The notes under the pieces: generated by a model | What the model was told of the DNA's origin: nothing | The model's input: the letters and a program-made list of their open reading frames with translations, nothing else | Databases searched by the model: none | Translations under genes and position numbers: made by a program | Shown: positions 25,482 through 34,739 of the stretch, one piece after another | Layout: every line of letters starts with the position of its first letter | Numbering within the stretch: position 1 is the first letter of the stretch | NCBI RefSeq assembly: GCF_001718315.1 | Contig: NZ_CP013363.1 | Coordinates: 2,046,001 to 2,110,000, forward strand | Length of the DNA stretch: 64,000 nt | Reading direction: 5' to 3' | Source: Burkholderia diffusa | GTDB lineage: Bacteria > Pseudomonadota > Gammaproteobacteria > Burkholderiales > Burkholderiaceae

Positions 25482-26318
25482 ATGCAAGTCCTGCCCAACC
25501 GGAAAGTCCGCCCGCGCGACACGCTGCGCGGCGCACTGAACCTGCGTGCCGAGCCGCGCGATACCGTCAGCCAACGCTGCCGACAGTGCGGCTTCATGGC
25601 GTTCCGCGCCAGCGAGCAGTGCCCCGTCTGCGGATTGGGCGGCTGGCCATTCGCGCCGCTGCGCCAGCCGCGCGACGATGCGCCCACCGCGGACATCACG
25701 CCGCCGCCCGAGCAGCAGCCCGTCCCGACGTGGTCCTCGCGCGTCGCGGCTGCGGTGCGCGGCGCGGCGGTCCAGCGGCCGCGCGCGTCGAGCGCGCCGC
25801 TGCTGAGCATCCTGACCCTCGTGATGCTGGTCGGCGGCTATGTGACGTATGACCGGACGTGCCGGGCGGATCCCGTCTGTCGCGGATCGGGCGCGTCGCG
25901 CACGGTGACGGCCGATGCCAGTCCGTATACGGCTGCCCCATCGACGTTGCCGGCCGGGCCCGTGCCCGTCCAGGCATTTCATCCGGCCGAGCCCGAGGCA
26001 GTCGGCACCGCTCGGCTCGCCGACGCGGACGTCGACACCAACGCCGATCGGCCGAGCAAGGCCGCTCGACGCAGCAATGCCGGCACGCCCCGACATGCGG
26101 CAGGACGCCCGACGACGATGCTCGCGCGGCACACGCCGCCGCCAGTTCACGGACCGAACAGCGCGCGCGGCGGCGGCATTCGCGTCGCCGACTGGAAAGG
26201 CGGCGCCGCCGCGACGCGACGCGGGCAGGCGATACGCCGCGTGAGCCTGCATACGCATCAAGGTCGTCGAGCCATGGCGAGCCGCACCGAATTGGCGATG
26301 GTCTATCGCGGGCATTGA
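25482..26318 (+). CDS. Zinc-ribbon membrane protein of unknown function
   Basis: A 278-residue protein starting 8 nt after the MocR gene. It has an N-terminal zinc ribbon with two C-x2-C pairs (C33/C36 and C47/C50: CRQC, CPVC), a Pro-rich linker, one transmembrane helix at about 107-123 (LLSILTLVMLVGGYVTY) and a long Ala/Arg/Thr-rich, low-complexity C-terminal tail. Topology suggests a cytoplasmic zinc ribbon and periplasmic tail. No family recognised and no function proposed; co-transcription with the MocR gene is likely from the spacing. Confidence 0.6.
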   Translation: MQVLPNRKVRPRDTLRGALNLRAEPRDTVSQRCRQCGFMAFRASEQCPVCGLGGWPFAPLRQPRDDAPTADITPPPEQQPVPTWSSRVAAAVRGAAVQRPRASSAPLLSILTLVMLVGGYVTYDRTCRADPVCRGSGASRTVTADASPYTAAPSTLPAGPVPVQAFHPAEPEAVGTARLADADVDTNADRPSKAARRSNAGTPRHAAGRPTTMLARHTPPPVHGPNSARGGGIRVADWKGGAAATRRGQAIRRVSLHTHQGRRAMASRTELAMVYRGH

Positions 26319-26361
26319 GCGCGCGGCACACCGCGACCGGAGACATGCCCGCAACGACAAA

Positions 26362-26389
26362 CGGGCGGCACCGTCTCCGGTACCGCCCG
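26362..26389. terminator. Hairpin terminator between convergent genes
   Basis: CGGGCGG (26362-26368) pairs with CCGCCCG (26383-26389); an inner ACCG/CGGT extends the stem around a TCTC loop. It sits between the convergent zinc-ribbon and fdhA genes. The T-run is weak (CTTC), so it may act mainly for one side. Confidence 0.6.
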
Positions 26390-26410
26390 CTTCAGCCCGT
26401 CGTTCGTGCG

Positions 26411-27607
26411 TCAGGCGGCCAGCAAGCCGTGCGGATCGATCACGAATTTGCGCGGCGCGCCGCCGTCGAACTTCTTGTAGCCTTCCGGCGCCTGGTCGAG
26501 CGAGATCACTTCGACGTTGACGATCTTCGCGATCGGCAGACGGTCGAACAGGATGGCCTGCATCAGGTTGCGGTTGTACTTGAGCACCGGCGTCTGGCCC
26601 GTGAAGAACGAGTGCGACTTTGCCCAGCCGAGGCCGAAGCGGATGCTCAGGCTGCCGTGCTGCGCGGCCTTGTCCTTCGCGCCCGGATCGTCCGTCACGT
26701 ACAGGCCCGGAATGCCGATCGCGCCGGCCGGCCGCGTGATTTCCATCAGCGAGTTCAGCACCGTCGCGGGCGCTTCCTCGGAATGGCCCGACGAGCCGTG
26801 GCCGTGCGCCTCGAAGCCGACGCAGTCGACCGCGCAGTCGATCTCCGGCACGCCGAGGATCTGCGCGATCTGCTCGCCGAGCGACGCGTCCTTCGACAGG
26901 TCGACCGTCTCGAAGCCCATTGCCCGCGCGTGCGCGAGGCGCTCCGCGTTCATGTCGCCGACGATCGTCACCGCCGCGCCGAGCAGGCGCGCCGACGCGG
27001 CCGCCGCCATGCCGACCGGGCCCGCGCCCGCGATGTAGACCGTCGAGCCCGGCTTCACGCCCGCGCTCACCGCGCCGTGATAACCGGTCGGCAGAATGTC
27101 GGACAGGCAGGTCAGGTCGCGAATCTTCGCCATCGCCTGGTCGCGGTCCGGGAATTTCAGCAGGTTGAAGTCGGCGTACGGCACGAGCACGTACTCGGCC
27201 TGGCCGCCGATCCAGCCGCCCATGTCGACGTAGCCGTAAGCACCGCCGGCGCGCGACGGGTTGACGTTCAGGCACACGCCCGTATGCGTGTCCTTGCACA
27301 TCGCGCAGCGGCCGCATGCGACATTGAACGGCACCGACACGAGATCGCCGATCTTCAGCGTCTCGACGTCCGGGCCCACTTCGACCACTTCGCCCGTGAT
27401 CTCGTGACCGAGCACGAGGCCGATCGGCGCGGTGGTGCGGCCCCGCACCATGTGCTGGTCGGAGCCGCAGATGTTCGTGCTCACCACTTTCAGGATGACG
27501 CCGTGGCCGATCGCGCGGCCGGTCGGATCGACCATTTTCGGATAATCGATCTTCTGAACTTCGACCTTGCCCGGCCCAAGATAGACGACACCTCGATTGC
27601 TGCTCAT
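26411..27607 (-). CDS. fdhA: Glutathione-independent formaldehyde dehydrogenase
   Basis: A 398-residue zinc medium-chain dehydrogenase that oxidises formaldehyde to formate with NAD. Catalytic zinc ligands are in CGSDQHMVRG and GHEITGEV; structural zinc cysteines in CGRCAMCKDTHTGVC; the dinucleotide fold is VYIAGAGPVGMAAAASARLLG (in part). The FdhA-type long insert is present. Start at 27607 follows GGAGA; the longer frame to 27862 is unsupported. Formaldehyde is released at each betaine demethylation step, so this gene plausibly serves the gbc/dgc pathway 10 kb away. Confidence 0.93.
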   Translation of the reverse strand: MSSNRGVVYLGPGKVEVQKIDYPKMVDPTGRAIGHGVILKVVSTNICGSDQHMVRGRTTAPIGLVLGHEITGEVVEVGPDVETLKIGDLVSVPFNVACGRCAMCKDTHTGVCLNVNPSRAGGAYGYVDMGGWIGGQAEYVLVPYADFNLLKFPDRDQAMAKIRDLTCLSDILPTGYHGAVSAGVKPGSTVYIAGAGPVGMAAAASARLLGAAVTIVGDMNAERLAHARAMGFETVDLSKDASLGEQIAQILGVPEIDCAVDCVGFEAHGHGSSGHSEEAPATVLNSLMEITRPAGAIGIPGLYVTDDPGAKDKAAQHGSLSIRFGLGWAKSHSFFTGQTPVLKYNRNLMQAILFDRLPIAKIVNVEVISLDQAPEGYKKFDGGAPRKFVIDPHGLLAA

Positions 27608-27876
27608 CGTATTGTCTCCATGTCTCGTTGGATCGCGCTGCCGCGCGCCGGCGGATGCGGCGCTACGCAACGTGCTGTTCGAGAGTAGTCCCGGAGGTGG
27701 GGGCCCCGTTGTCTCAAACGCGACATGCGTTTGAACGGTGCCGACATCGATGGCGGAAATGCGAAAGTCGGGCCAGGGGAAGCGCCCGGCGGGCGGGATC
27801 GCGGAAGGCACGGCGCACGTGAGCGCGCGAGCCGGCCGATCGGCGCGACCGGTCGGCGCCATCGGCCGGGCGCGCG

Positions 27877-29067
27877 TTATCCGCCCTGATTCTCGCGAAT
27901 GATCGCGGCGGCGGCCGCTTCCGCGTCGCTCGCGACGCCGTCGTGCATGCGCGTGCTGACGGCCGGCGTCGGCGGCTCGCTGTCGAGCGCATGGCCGTCG
28001 CGGTTACGCGTATCGACCGTCGCACGCGTCGACAGTCCGACCCGCAGCGGATGCGCGGCCAGATCGCGGGGATCGATCGCGATCACGACCGGCACGCGTT
28101 GCACGACCTTGATCCAGTTGCCGGCCGCGTTCTGAGAAGGCAGCATCGAGAACGCGCTGCCCGTGCCGGCCGAGAAGCCCTGCACGCGGCCGCGATAGGT
28201 CACGCGCGAACCGTAGAGATCCGACACGATCTCGACTGGCTGGCCAACGCGCATGTGGCGGATCTGCCCTTCCTTGAAATTCGCCTCGATCCACAGCCGG
28301 TTCAGCTGCACGATCGACATCAACGGCACGCCGGGCCCGACTTGCTGGCCGACCTGCACCGAACGCTGGCCGATCGTGCCGTCGACCGGCGCGACGATCG
28401 TCGTGCGCTTCAGGTTCCGGTACGCGAGCTTGAACTGCGCGGCCGCCTGCACGACGGCCGGGCTTTCGTCGACGGGCAACCTGGTGCCGAGCGCGCGCGC
28501 CGCATCGAGCTGCGCCTGTGCGGCCGCCAGGTTCGCCTGCGCGCCGGCGACCGCCGCGCGTGCGCGCGCCAGCTCCTCCGGCGCGACGATCTCGACCGAC
28601 GCGCCCGAACGCGCGGCGAGCGCGCGCTGCGCGAGCGACAGATCGGCTTGCCGTGCGTTCACGGCTTCGACGTACATCGTGTTCGAGATCTTCGCGTTCG
28701 CGACCTGCCGCACGGCCTGTACGAGTTGCGCCTTCGCCTGTGCGAACGCGACGGACGCCTCGGTGTCGTCGAGGCGCACCAGCGTCTGCCCGGCGCGCAC
28801 GGCCTGCGTATCGGCGACCAGCACGTCGGTCACGGCGCCCGGAACCTGCGCGGCGACCTGCACGATGCTGCCCGCGACGTACGCGTCGTCGGTGTCCTCG
28901 TAATAGCGGTCGCGCAACAGCCAGAACGCGATCCAGACGAGCGCGGCCAGCAGCACGACCGCGAAGAACAGCGTGAAGCGCTTGCGGCGCGTCGCCCGGC
29001 GCGCGTCGAGCGCGGGATCGTTCAGTGCGGCCGGCTGCGCGGCGGTATGAAGGTTGTCGTGGTGCAT
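27877..29067 (-). CDS. EmrA/HlyD-type membrane-fusion adaptor of the rhamnolipid operon
   Basis: A 396-residue periplasmic adaptor with one N-terminal transmembrane helix (about 31-50, LFFAVVLLAALVWIAFWLL), a biotinyl-lipoyl hairpin (DTDDAYVAGSIVQVAAQVPGAV, in part), a coiled coil (about 95-200) and the second lipoyl half (IVAPVDGTIGQRSVQVGQQV). It bridges the DHA2 pump and the NodT-type outer membrane factor of this operon, forming a tripartite exporter. Last gene of the operon; its ATG overlaps the NodT gene stop by 4 nt. Cargo is probably rhamnolipid, by gene linkage. Confidence 0.9.
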   Translation of the reverse strand: MHHDNLHTAAQPAALNDPALDARRATRRKRFTLFFAVVLLAALVWIAFWLLRDRYYEDTDDAYVAGSIVQVAAQVPGAVTDVLVADTQAVRAGQTLVRLDDTEASVAFAQAKAQLVQAVRQVANAKISNTMYVEAVNARQADLSLAQRALAARSGASVEIVAPEELARARAAVAGAQANLAAAQAQLDAARALGTRLPVDESPAVVQAAAQFKLAYRNLKRTTIVAPVDGTIGQRSVQVGQQVGPGVPLMSIVQLNRLWIEANFKEGQIRHMRVGQPVEIVSDLYGSRVTYRGRVQGFSAGTGSAFSMLPSQNAAGNWIKVVQRVPVVIAIDPRDLAAHPLRVGLSTRATVDTRNRDGHALDSEPPTPAVSTRMHDGVASDAEAAAAAIIRENQGG

Positions 29068-30911
29068 CAGTCGCTTTGCGTAACGATCAGGCGGTCATGC
29101 TGGAACAGGGGGATCGGCGCTGGATTCGCCGCCGTGCGAGCGGAAACGGGAGCGCCGCGGGGCGTCGCGCCGGCGGCCGGCGTGCGTGCCGCATCGTCGC
29201 GTCGTGCGGCCCCCGCATTCGATGCGGCGACGTCCTGCTGAATGGTTACGCCTTGCACATGCGCATCGGCCGGCCCCGCCGTCGATTGGCTCGTGGTCGC
29301 GGCGGTGGTCAGTGCGGACATGGCGGGCGTCGCGGGTGCGGCAATCGAAGCGCCGCGTTTCGCCGCTCCATTGCGCGCCCGATGCACGGCCGGCGCCTGC
29401 GCGACCGTCGTGCCCGCGTCGAACCCGCCGCCCAGCGCGCCGATCAATCCGACGCGCAGCGTCCGCTGCCGGCCGAGCAGCGCGATCATCTGTGCGCGCT
29501 CGTCGATCAGCGTGAGATCCGCGACATCCACGTCCTTCTGCATCAGCACGCCGCGCCGATGACGGTCGGTCGCGATTTCCACGATCTTTTGCGCGGCCGC
29601 GGCTGCGTCCTGCTGCTGCGCGACCAGCGTCTGCGACGTGCGCAGAGACGTGACAATCTGCGCGACCTGGCCGAGCGCGTCGTCGACCGTCTTGTTGTAC
29701 AGCCCGATCGCGACGTCGGCCTGCGCGACGTCCGCGCCGAGCTTCGCCTTCAGCCGGCCGCGATCGAACACCGGCAGCGAGAGCGCCGGGCCGACGGAAC
29801 CGCCAAGCGCGTCGCGCGAGAACAGCGACGCGGGCGTCAGCGCAAATACGCCGCCGAGCGCGACGAGATTCACGTCTGGATAGAATTGCGCGCGGGTCGA
29901 ATCCGCATTCGCGAACGCGGCTTCGACACGCAGCCGCGCGGCGACGATGTCGGGCCGACGGCCCAGCAGATCGGCGGGCAGCCGTGCAGGTAGCGCGCCG
30001 CCGGCCAATGCGCCGACGTGCGGCCGCTGCAACGCGAGCCCGCGTTCCGGGCCGCGGCCCGACAACACACCGAGCTGCAGTTGCGCGAGCTTGATCTGCT
30101 CGTCGTTCAGTGCGATCTGCGCGAGCAGCTTGCTGCGCTTGATCGATGCGTCGCTCGCGTCGTACGCGTTGTCGAGCCCGCGCGCGGTACGCTCGCGCAG
30201 CACAGTCGTCACGCGCTGACTGACCTTCAGCTTCTGCTGCAGCAGATCCTGCATCGCGTACGCCTGGTCGAGCTGGCAGTACACGGTCACGATGGCGACC
30301 GCCAGCGTCAGCCGCACCTGCTCGGCCTCGACCCGGGCCGCCTCACGCAGCGACATCAGGCTCTTCGTCGCCGCGCGATTCTTGCCCCACAGATCGAGCT
30401 GGTAGTTGAGCCCGACGAATACCGACGACGGCGATACGTTCGGATCGCCAAATATCTCGACCGGCACGCGATAGCCGCCGGCCGACACGTTGGCGACGTC
30501 GTCGCCCGGTTTCGGCATCCGCGCGCGGCTGACCGTTGCGCCGGCCGTGCCTGTCAGTCCCGTCAACGAATCGAATTGCTGAAGCTGCGCCTGCGCGATC
30601 CGCAGCCGCGCCTGTGCAACCTGCAGGTCGGGGTTGTTTTGCGATGCCTCGGCGACCAGCGCGTCGAGCTGCGGATCCCGCAGTTGCTTCACCCAATCTG
30701 GCGCGGGCCACGCGCCGTTCACGCCGGGGCCGGCCGTGTTGGCGAGCGCATCGTCGGCCGGCGCGCGCAACGACAGCGACGGCAGGAAGCCCGTCGGCAC
30801 GCATCCGCTCAATGCCATCGCCACGGCCGCCGCACCGATCAATGCACCGCCCTTCACGCTGCGCGCCAGCTCCGCCGCATTTTCTTTCACACGCTGCATC
30901 GCTTCCCTCAT
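29067..30911 (-). CDS. NodT-family outer membrane efflux lipoprotein with long C-terminal tail
   Basis: A 614-residue TolC-like outer membrane factor. The signal peptide ends in the lipobox L-S-G-C (C37) and two OEP repeats follow (LVAEASQNNPDLQVAQARLRIA; a second in PADLLGRRPDIVAARLRVEAAF, in part). Usual family length is about 480-500 residues; here about 110 extra Ala/Thr/Pro-rich residues follow the last helix, from about residue 500 to the end. It overlaps both neighbours by 4 nt, so the operon is translationally coupled. Expected to form the exit duct for the pump and adaptor encoded beside it. Confidence 0.9.
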   Translation of the reverse strand: MREAMQRVKENAAELARSVKGGALIGAAAVAMALSGCVPTGFLPSLSLRAPADDALANTAGPGVNGAWPAPDWVKQLRDPQLDALVAEASQNNPDLQVAQARLRIAQAQLQQFDSLTGLTGTAGATVSRARMPKPGDDVANVSAGGYRVPVEIFGDPNVSPSSVFVGLNYQLDLWGKNRAATKSLMSLREAARVEAEQVRLTLAVAIVTVYCQLDQAYAMQDLLQQKLKVSQRVTTVLRERTARGLDNAYDASDASIKRSKLLAQIALNDEQIKLAQLQLGVLSGRGPERGLALQRPHVGALAGGALPARLPADLLGRRPDIVAARLRVEAAFANADSTRAQFYPDVNLVALGGVFALTPASLFSRDALGGSVGPALSLPVFDRGRLKAKLGADVAQADVAIGLYNKTVDDALGQVAQIVTSLRTSQTLVAQQQDAAAAAQKIVEIATDRHRRGVLMQKDVDVADLTLIDERAQMIALLGRQRTLRVGLIGALGGGFDAGTTVAQAPAVHRARNGAAKRGASIAAPATPAMSALTTAATTSQSTAGPADAHVQGVTIQQDVAASNAGAARRDDAARTPAAGATPRGAPVSARTAANPAPIPLFQHDRLIVTQSD

Positions 30912-31846
30912 CCCTGCTGGACGCGCTGCGCCCGTGCGGCCAGACGCGGCCGCGTGCGCTCGAGCGGACCGAGCCGGCCGAACAGGCCGTCCGCGATGCC
31001 GAACAGGATGCCGGCGAGCTTGTCGCGCTTGTCACGCTCGACGAGTGCGATCTGCACGACCTGCCACACCGTCAGCAGATTCGGCACGATCGCCACGGGA
31101 AAGCGCAACCCGTACTGCATCCCGAGCTGCACCGCATTGCGCGCGCTGTAGTAGCGCCGTTGCCACGAGTGATTCATCGACGTCATTTCGAAAGGACCGA
31201 ACGCGTGACGCTGCTTCGCGCCGATCCGGTGCGGCAGCACCAGAGACGGCACGACGTAGAGCGGCACGTTGCGCGCGAGGGCGCGGAAGCTGTACTCAGT
31301 GTCGACGTGATCGATGAACAGCGTCTCGTCGAAGCGGCCGAGCACGTCGAACGCGGCGCGCGACACGACGCAGCCCGACGAGATCAGGAACGCACAGCGC
31401 TGCAATCGCGCATCGGGATCGACGCGCAGTCGTCGCAACGCGATTCCGTTGGTCGCCAGCTCCGGCAGGAAGCTGCGCGCGTTCTCGTCGAAGATGCGCG
31501 GGCCCGCGAGGAATGCGCGCCCCGCAAGCCCCGCGCAGGCGTCGCGCATCGTCGCGAAGTAACCGGCCGGCACCGACGAATCCTGGTCGAACAGCGCGAC
31601 CGCATCGACGTTGTCGCGAAACAGCGCCGCGAGTCCCGCGTTGTACGCGCCCGCGATTCCGCCGCGATTACCGTGATGCAGCAGCGCGATACCATCGCGC
31701 GCGCACAGTTCGCTTGCACGCGAATCGGGCTGCGGCGTGTTGTCGACGACGAGCAGCGCGTCGCACGCGCGCCGCCACGTGCCGAGCGCCGCGAGCTGCG
31801 CGTCGGTCGGGTGATACAGGATCACGAGTGCGCCGAGTGTCGTCAT
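30908..31846 (-). CDS. rhlC: Rhamnosyltransferase 2 (adds second rhamnose)
   Basis: Transfers rhamnose from dTDP-L-rhamnose to monorhamnolipid to make dirhamnolipid. The 312-residue GT2-family protein has the nucleotide-binding start (ALVILYHPTDAQ), HHGNRGGIAGAYNAGLAAL, the metal-binding-type AVALFDQDSSVP, and the acceptor motif FDETLFIDHVDTEYSFRA, all shared with RhlC-type rhamnosyltransferases. It starts 10 nt after the DHA2 transporter gene and overlaps the NodT gene by 4 nt. Confidence 0.9.
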   Translation of the reverse strand: MTTLGALVILYHPTDAQLAALGTWRRACDALLVVDNTPQPDSRASELCARDGIALLHHGNRGGIAGAYNAGLAALFRDNVDAVALFDQDSSVPAGYFATMRDACAGLAGRAFLAGPRIFDENARSFLPELATNGIALRRLRVDPDARLQRCAFLISSGCVVSRAAFDVLGRFDETLFIDHVDTEYSFRALARNVPLYVVPSLVLPHRIGAKQRHAFGPFEMTSMNHSWQRRYYSARNAVQLGMQYGLRFPVAIVPNLLTVWQVVQIALVERDKRDKLAGILFGIADGLFGRLGPLERTRPRLAARAQRVQQG

Positions 31847-31856
31847 GCCGCTCTCC

Positions 31857-33443
31857 TCAATGTCCGAACGACGCTGCCGCGCCGCGCTTCGGCCGCGTGA
31901 GCCACATCATCGCGGCGAGCACGAGGCAGGTCATGCTGGCCATCCAGAACATGTCGCCTGTCGCCATCATGTACGCCTGCTGCATCACGACCTGGTGCAG
32001 CGTCGACAGCTCGCGCACGCCGTCCACGCCCATCGCGTTCAGCGTGTGCACGAAGCGCTGCGTGTTCGCCGACGCGTGCGTGACCGATTGCGACACGACG
32101 TCGTAGTGATAGGTCGCGCGGTTGTCCCACAGCGTCACGCTCATCGCGGTGCCGAACGCGGCGGACAGCGTGCGCAGGAAGTTCGACAGGCTCGACGCGG
32201 CCGCGAGCCGGTCGTCCGGAATGCGCGACAGCGTCGCGGCGGTCAGCGGAATGAAGAAGCACGGCAATCCGATTCCCTGGATCAGCCCGGGCGCGGCAAT
32301 CTGCGCGAACGTCATCTTCAGCGTGAAATGCGCGTCCCATGCGAGCACGGCCGCGAACACGAGGAAGCCGAACGTCGCGAGCACGCGCGCGTCGAAACGA
32401 TGCGCGTGCAGACCGACAAGAATCGAGAACACGAGCGCGAGCACGCCGAGCGACGCGGTGGCGAGCCCCGCGTGGAACGCGTTGTAGCCCATCACCGCCT
32501 GCATCCACAGCGGGAACACGACGCCCACCACCGAGAAGCTCATCATCCCGAGCGAGATGATCAACACGCAGAACGAGAACGTGCGGTCGCGAAACAGGCT
32601 CAGGTCGACGACCGGATGGGCCTCGCCCGCCTCCCAGATCAGCAGCGACACGATCGCGAGCGCCGCGACCACCGCGAGCGTGACGATCAGCGGCGAATCG
32701 AACCAGCCCTTGTCGTGACCGAGATCGAGCATCGCCTGCAGCGAACCGACGCCGATCACGAGCAGCACGATGCCCGGCACGTCGATCGGGCCAGCCGCGC
32801 CGCGTTGCGCGTCGGGGCGCAGCATCGCCGTGCAGACCGCGAACGAGAACAGCCCGATCGGCAAATTGATCAGGAAGATCCACGGCCACGAGAAACTGTC
32901 GACGATCCAGCCGCCGACCACCGGCCCGAAGATCGGCGCGAGCAGCACCGTCATCGCCCACAGCGCGAGCGCGACGGTGCGCTTGTCCGGCGGGAACGTG
33001 CGCAGCAGGATCGTCTGCGACAGCGGCACCATCGGCCCCGAGCACAGCCCCTGCAGCGCGCGGCAGACCACCAGCACGTGCAGGTCGCGCGCGAGGCCGC
33101 ACAGCAGCGACGTCAACGTAAACAGCAGCACTGCACCGACGAACAATCGCAGCTCGCCGACGCGCCGCGCGAGCCAGCCGGTCAGCGGCACCGCGATCGC
33201 GGCTGCGACCGAATACGAGCTGATCACCCACGTGCCCTGGCTGTTCGAGACGCCGAGACTGCCCGAGATCGCGGGCACCGCAACGTTGGTGACGGTCGAG
33301 TCGAGTACTTCGATGAAAGTCGCGAGCGACAGCGCGAACGTCAGCAGCGCGAGCCGGGCGCCGCGCACCGGCGGCGCAACGGCTGCGGGTTCGCTCGCGT
33401 CGAAGGCGGCGGGCGTATCCTGAAGCGGCGATGCCGTGCTCAT
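31857..33443 (-). CDS. DHA2-family (EmrB-like) MFS exporter of the rhamnolipid operon
   Basis: A 528-residue inner-membrane drug/H+ antiporter-type transporter with about 14 hydrophobic segments. Family motifs include FIEVLDSTVTNVAVPAISGSLG in helix 1, WLARRVGELRLFVGAVLLF after helix 2 and GPVVGGWIVDSFSWPWIFLINLPIG (motif C region, in part). Its ATG overlaps the rhlB stop (ATGA, 33440-33443). In related Burkholderia the same position between rhlB and rhlC is held by an MFS gene, so rhamnolipid export is the natural role. Confidence 0.92.
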   Translation of the reverse strand: MSTASPLQDTPAAFDASEPAAVAPPVRGARLALLTFALSLATFIEVLDSTVTNVAVPAISGSLGVSNSQGTWVISSYSVAAAIAVPLTGWLARRVGELRLFVGAVLLFTLTSLLCGLARDLHVLVVCRALQGLCSGPMVPLSQTILLRTFPPDKRTVALALWAMTVLLAPIFGPVVGGWIVDSFSWPWIFLINLPIGLFSFAVCTAMLRPDAQRGAAGPIDVPGIVLLVIGVGSLQAMLDLGHDKGWFDSPLIVTLAVVAALAIVSLLIWEAGEAHPVVDLSLFRDRTFSFCVLIISLGMMSFSVVGVVFPLWMQAVMGYNAFHAGLATASLGVLALVFSILVGLHAHRFDARVLATFGFLVFAAVLAWDAHFTLKMTFAQIAAPGLIQGIGLPCFFIPLTAATLSRIPDDRLAAASSLSNFLRTLSAAFGTAMSVTLWDNRATYHYDVVSQSVTHASANTQRFVHTLNAMGVDGVRELSTLHQVVMQQAYMMATGDMFWMASMTCLVLAAMMWLTRPKRGAAASFGH

Positions 33444-34723
33444 GCGCCCGCCATCGCGACAACGCGCGGCAAGGTCGCACGTCCGCGGCTCGGCGCGAAG
33501 CGCTCGATGTAATCGGCAGCCGTTTCGCAGCCGTCCGGTGCCGCGTGGATCAGCGCACGCGTGCGTTCCGCATGCACGGCGAATTCGGGTTCATCCAGCA
33601 CGCGCGCGAGCGCCGCACCGAGACGCACGCCGTCGACCGCACCGTCGACGCGCACGCCGGCGCCGCTTGCCGCGACGCGCTGCGCGTTGTCGAACTGATC
33701 GTGAGCGAACGGCGTCGCGACCTGCGGAATTCCCGCTTCGAACGCGAGTGCCGCAGTGCCGATCCCGCCGTGATGCACGAGCGCGCGGCAACGCGGCAGC
33801 AGCGTGCGCATCGGCACGAAGCGGCGCACCAGCAGCCGGTCGCCGTCCGGTGCCGCATCGTGCGGGCTCAGCAGGATGCCGCGCGCGCCGGTGGCACGCA
33901 GCGCGTCCGCGACCGCGCGCGCATACGCCGCGTGATCGATCAGCGTCGACCCGGCGGTGAAGACCACGGGCGGCTCGCCAGCCGAGAGAAACGCATCGAG
34001 CGCGCGATCGTCGTCGGGTGTCGCGATGTCGTTGAACAACGGAAAGCCGCTTTGCAGAACGCGGGCAGGCCAGTCGCGCTGCGCCGGTGCGAACCAGTCG
34101 GGAAACAGGCACAGCACGCCGTCCGTCGAATGCAGCCAGCGTCCGAGCACGCGCCGCGCGGGGGCGAGCCCGAGGTCGCGGCGCACCGCGTTGAGCGCCG
34201 GCCCGCACACGCGGTCGAGCACCTGTCGCTCGATCAGCGTCATCAGCGCCGCCTTCACCGGCAGCGGCCAGCGCGCGGGAATCGTCAGGCGCGGATGCGT
34301 CGGCGGCGCGTGTGCCGACAGCAGTGTGGACGGCGATACCTGCACCGACACGTACGGCGTGCCGTGCAACTCCTGCATGAAGCGCGCGGAAAAGGCCCAC
34401 AACGTGCCGACCAGCACGGTGTCGCGATCGGTCAGCGCGCGCAGCGTGTCGTAGTGCGGGCGCAGCACCGGCGCGATCACCTGCCAGAGCGTGCGGAACG
34501 ACGTACGCGGATTCCACAGCGCCGGGTTCTCCATCGCCGCCTCGTACTCGGCCGCCGTGCCGACCGGCACGAACGTGAAGCCGCAGCGGCGCGCGGCCGC
34601 CTCGAACGGCGGATGCGTGCAGAACACGACGTCGTGGCCGCGCATCGCGAGCGCACGCGCGACGCCGAGCAGCGGATGCACGTCGCCCGCCGAGCCGATC
34701 GCGGTCACGATCACCTTCGCCAT
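33440..34723 (-). CDS. rhlB: Rhamnosyltransferase 1 (monorhamnolipid synthase)
   Basis: Joins dTDP-L-rhamnose to the HAA lipid from RhlA. The 427-residue GT1-family protein opens with AKVIVTAIGSAGDVHPLLGVARALAMRGHDV (in part), the RhlB/GtfB-type N-terminal motif, and has the C-terminal donor-binding segment CRALVHHGGIGTAALAFEAGIPQVATPFAHDQFDNA (in part; conserved HHGG and D-Q). It sits between the methyltransferase-like gene and the DHA2 gene, overlapping the latter by 4 nt. Confidence 0.92.
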   Translation of the reverse strand: MAKVIVTAIGSAGDVHPLLGVARALAMRGHDVVFCTHPPFEAAARRCGFTFVPVGTAAEYEAAMENPALWNPRTSFRTLWQVIAPVLRPHYDTLRALTDRDTVLVGTLWAFSARFMQELHGTPYVSVQVSPSTLLSAHAPPTHPRLTIPARWPLPVKAALMTLIERQVLDRVCGPALNAVRRDLGLAPARRVLGRWLHSTDGVLCLFPDWFAPAQRDWPARVLQSGFPLFNDIATPDDDRALDAFLSAGEPPVVFTAGSTLIDHAAYARAVADALRATGARGILLSPHDAAPDGDRLLVRRFVPMRTLLPRCRALVHHGGIGTAALAFEAGIPQVATPFAHDQFDNAQRVAASGAGVRVDGAVDGVRLGAALARVLDEPEFAVHAERTRALIHAAPDGCETAADYIERFAPSRGRATLPRVVAMAGA

Positions 34724-34739
34724 CGCGCGCCTCGCGGGG

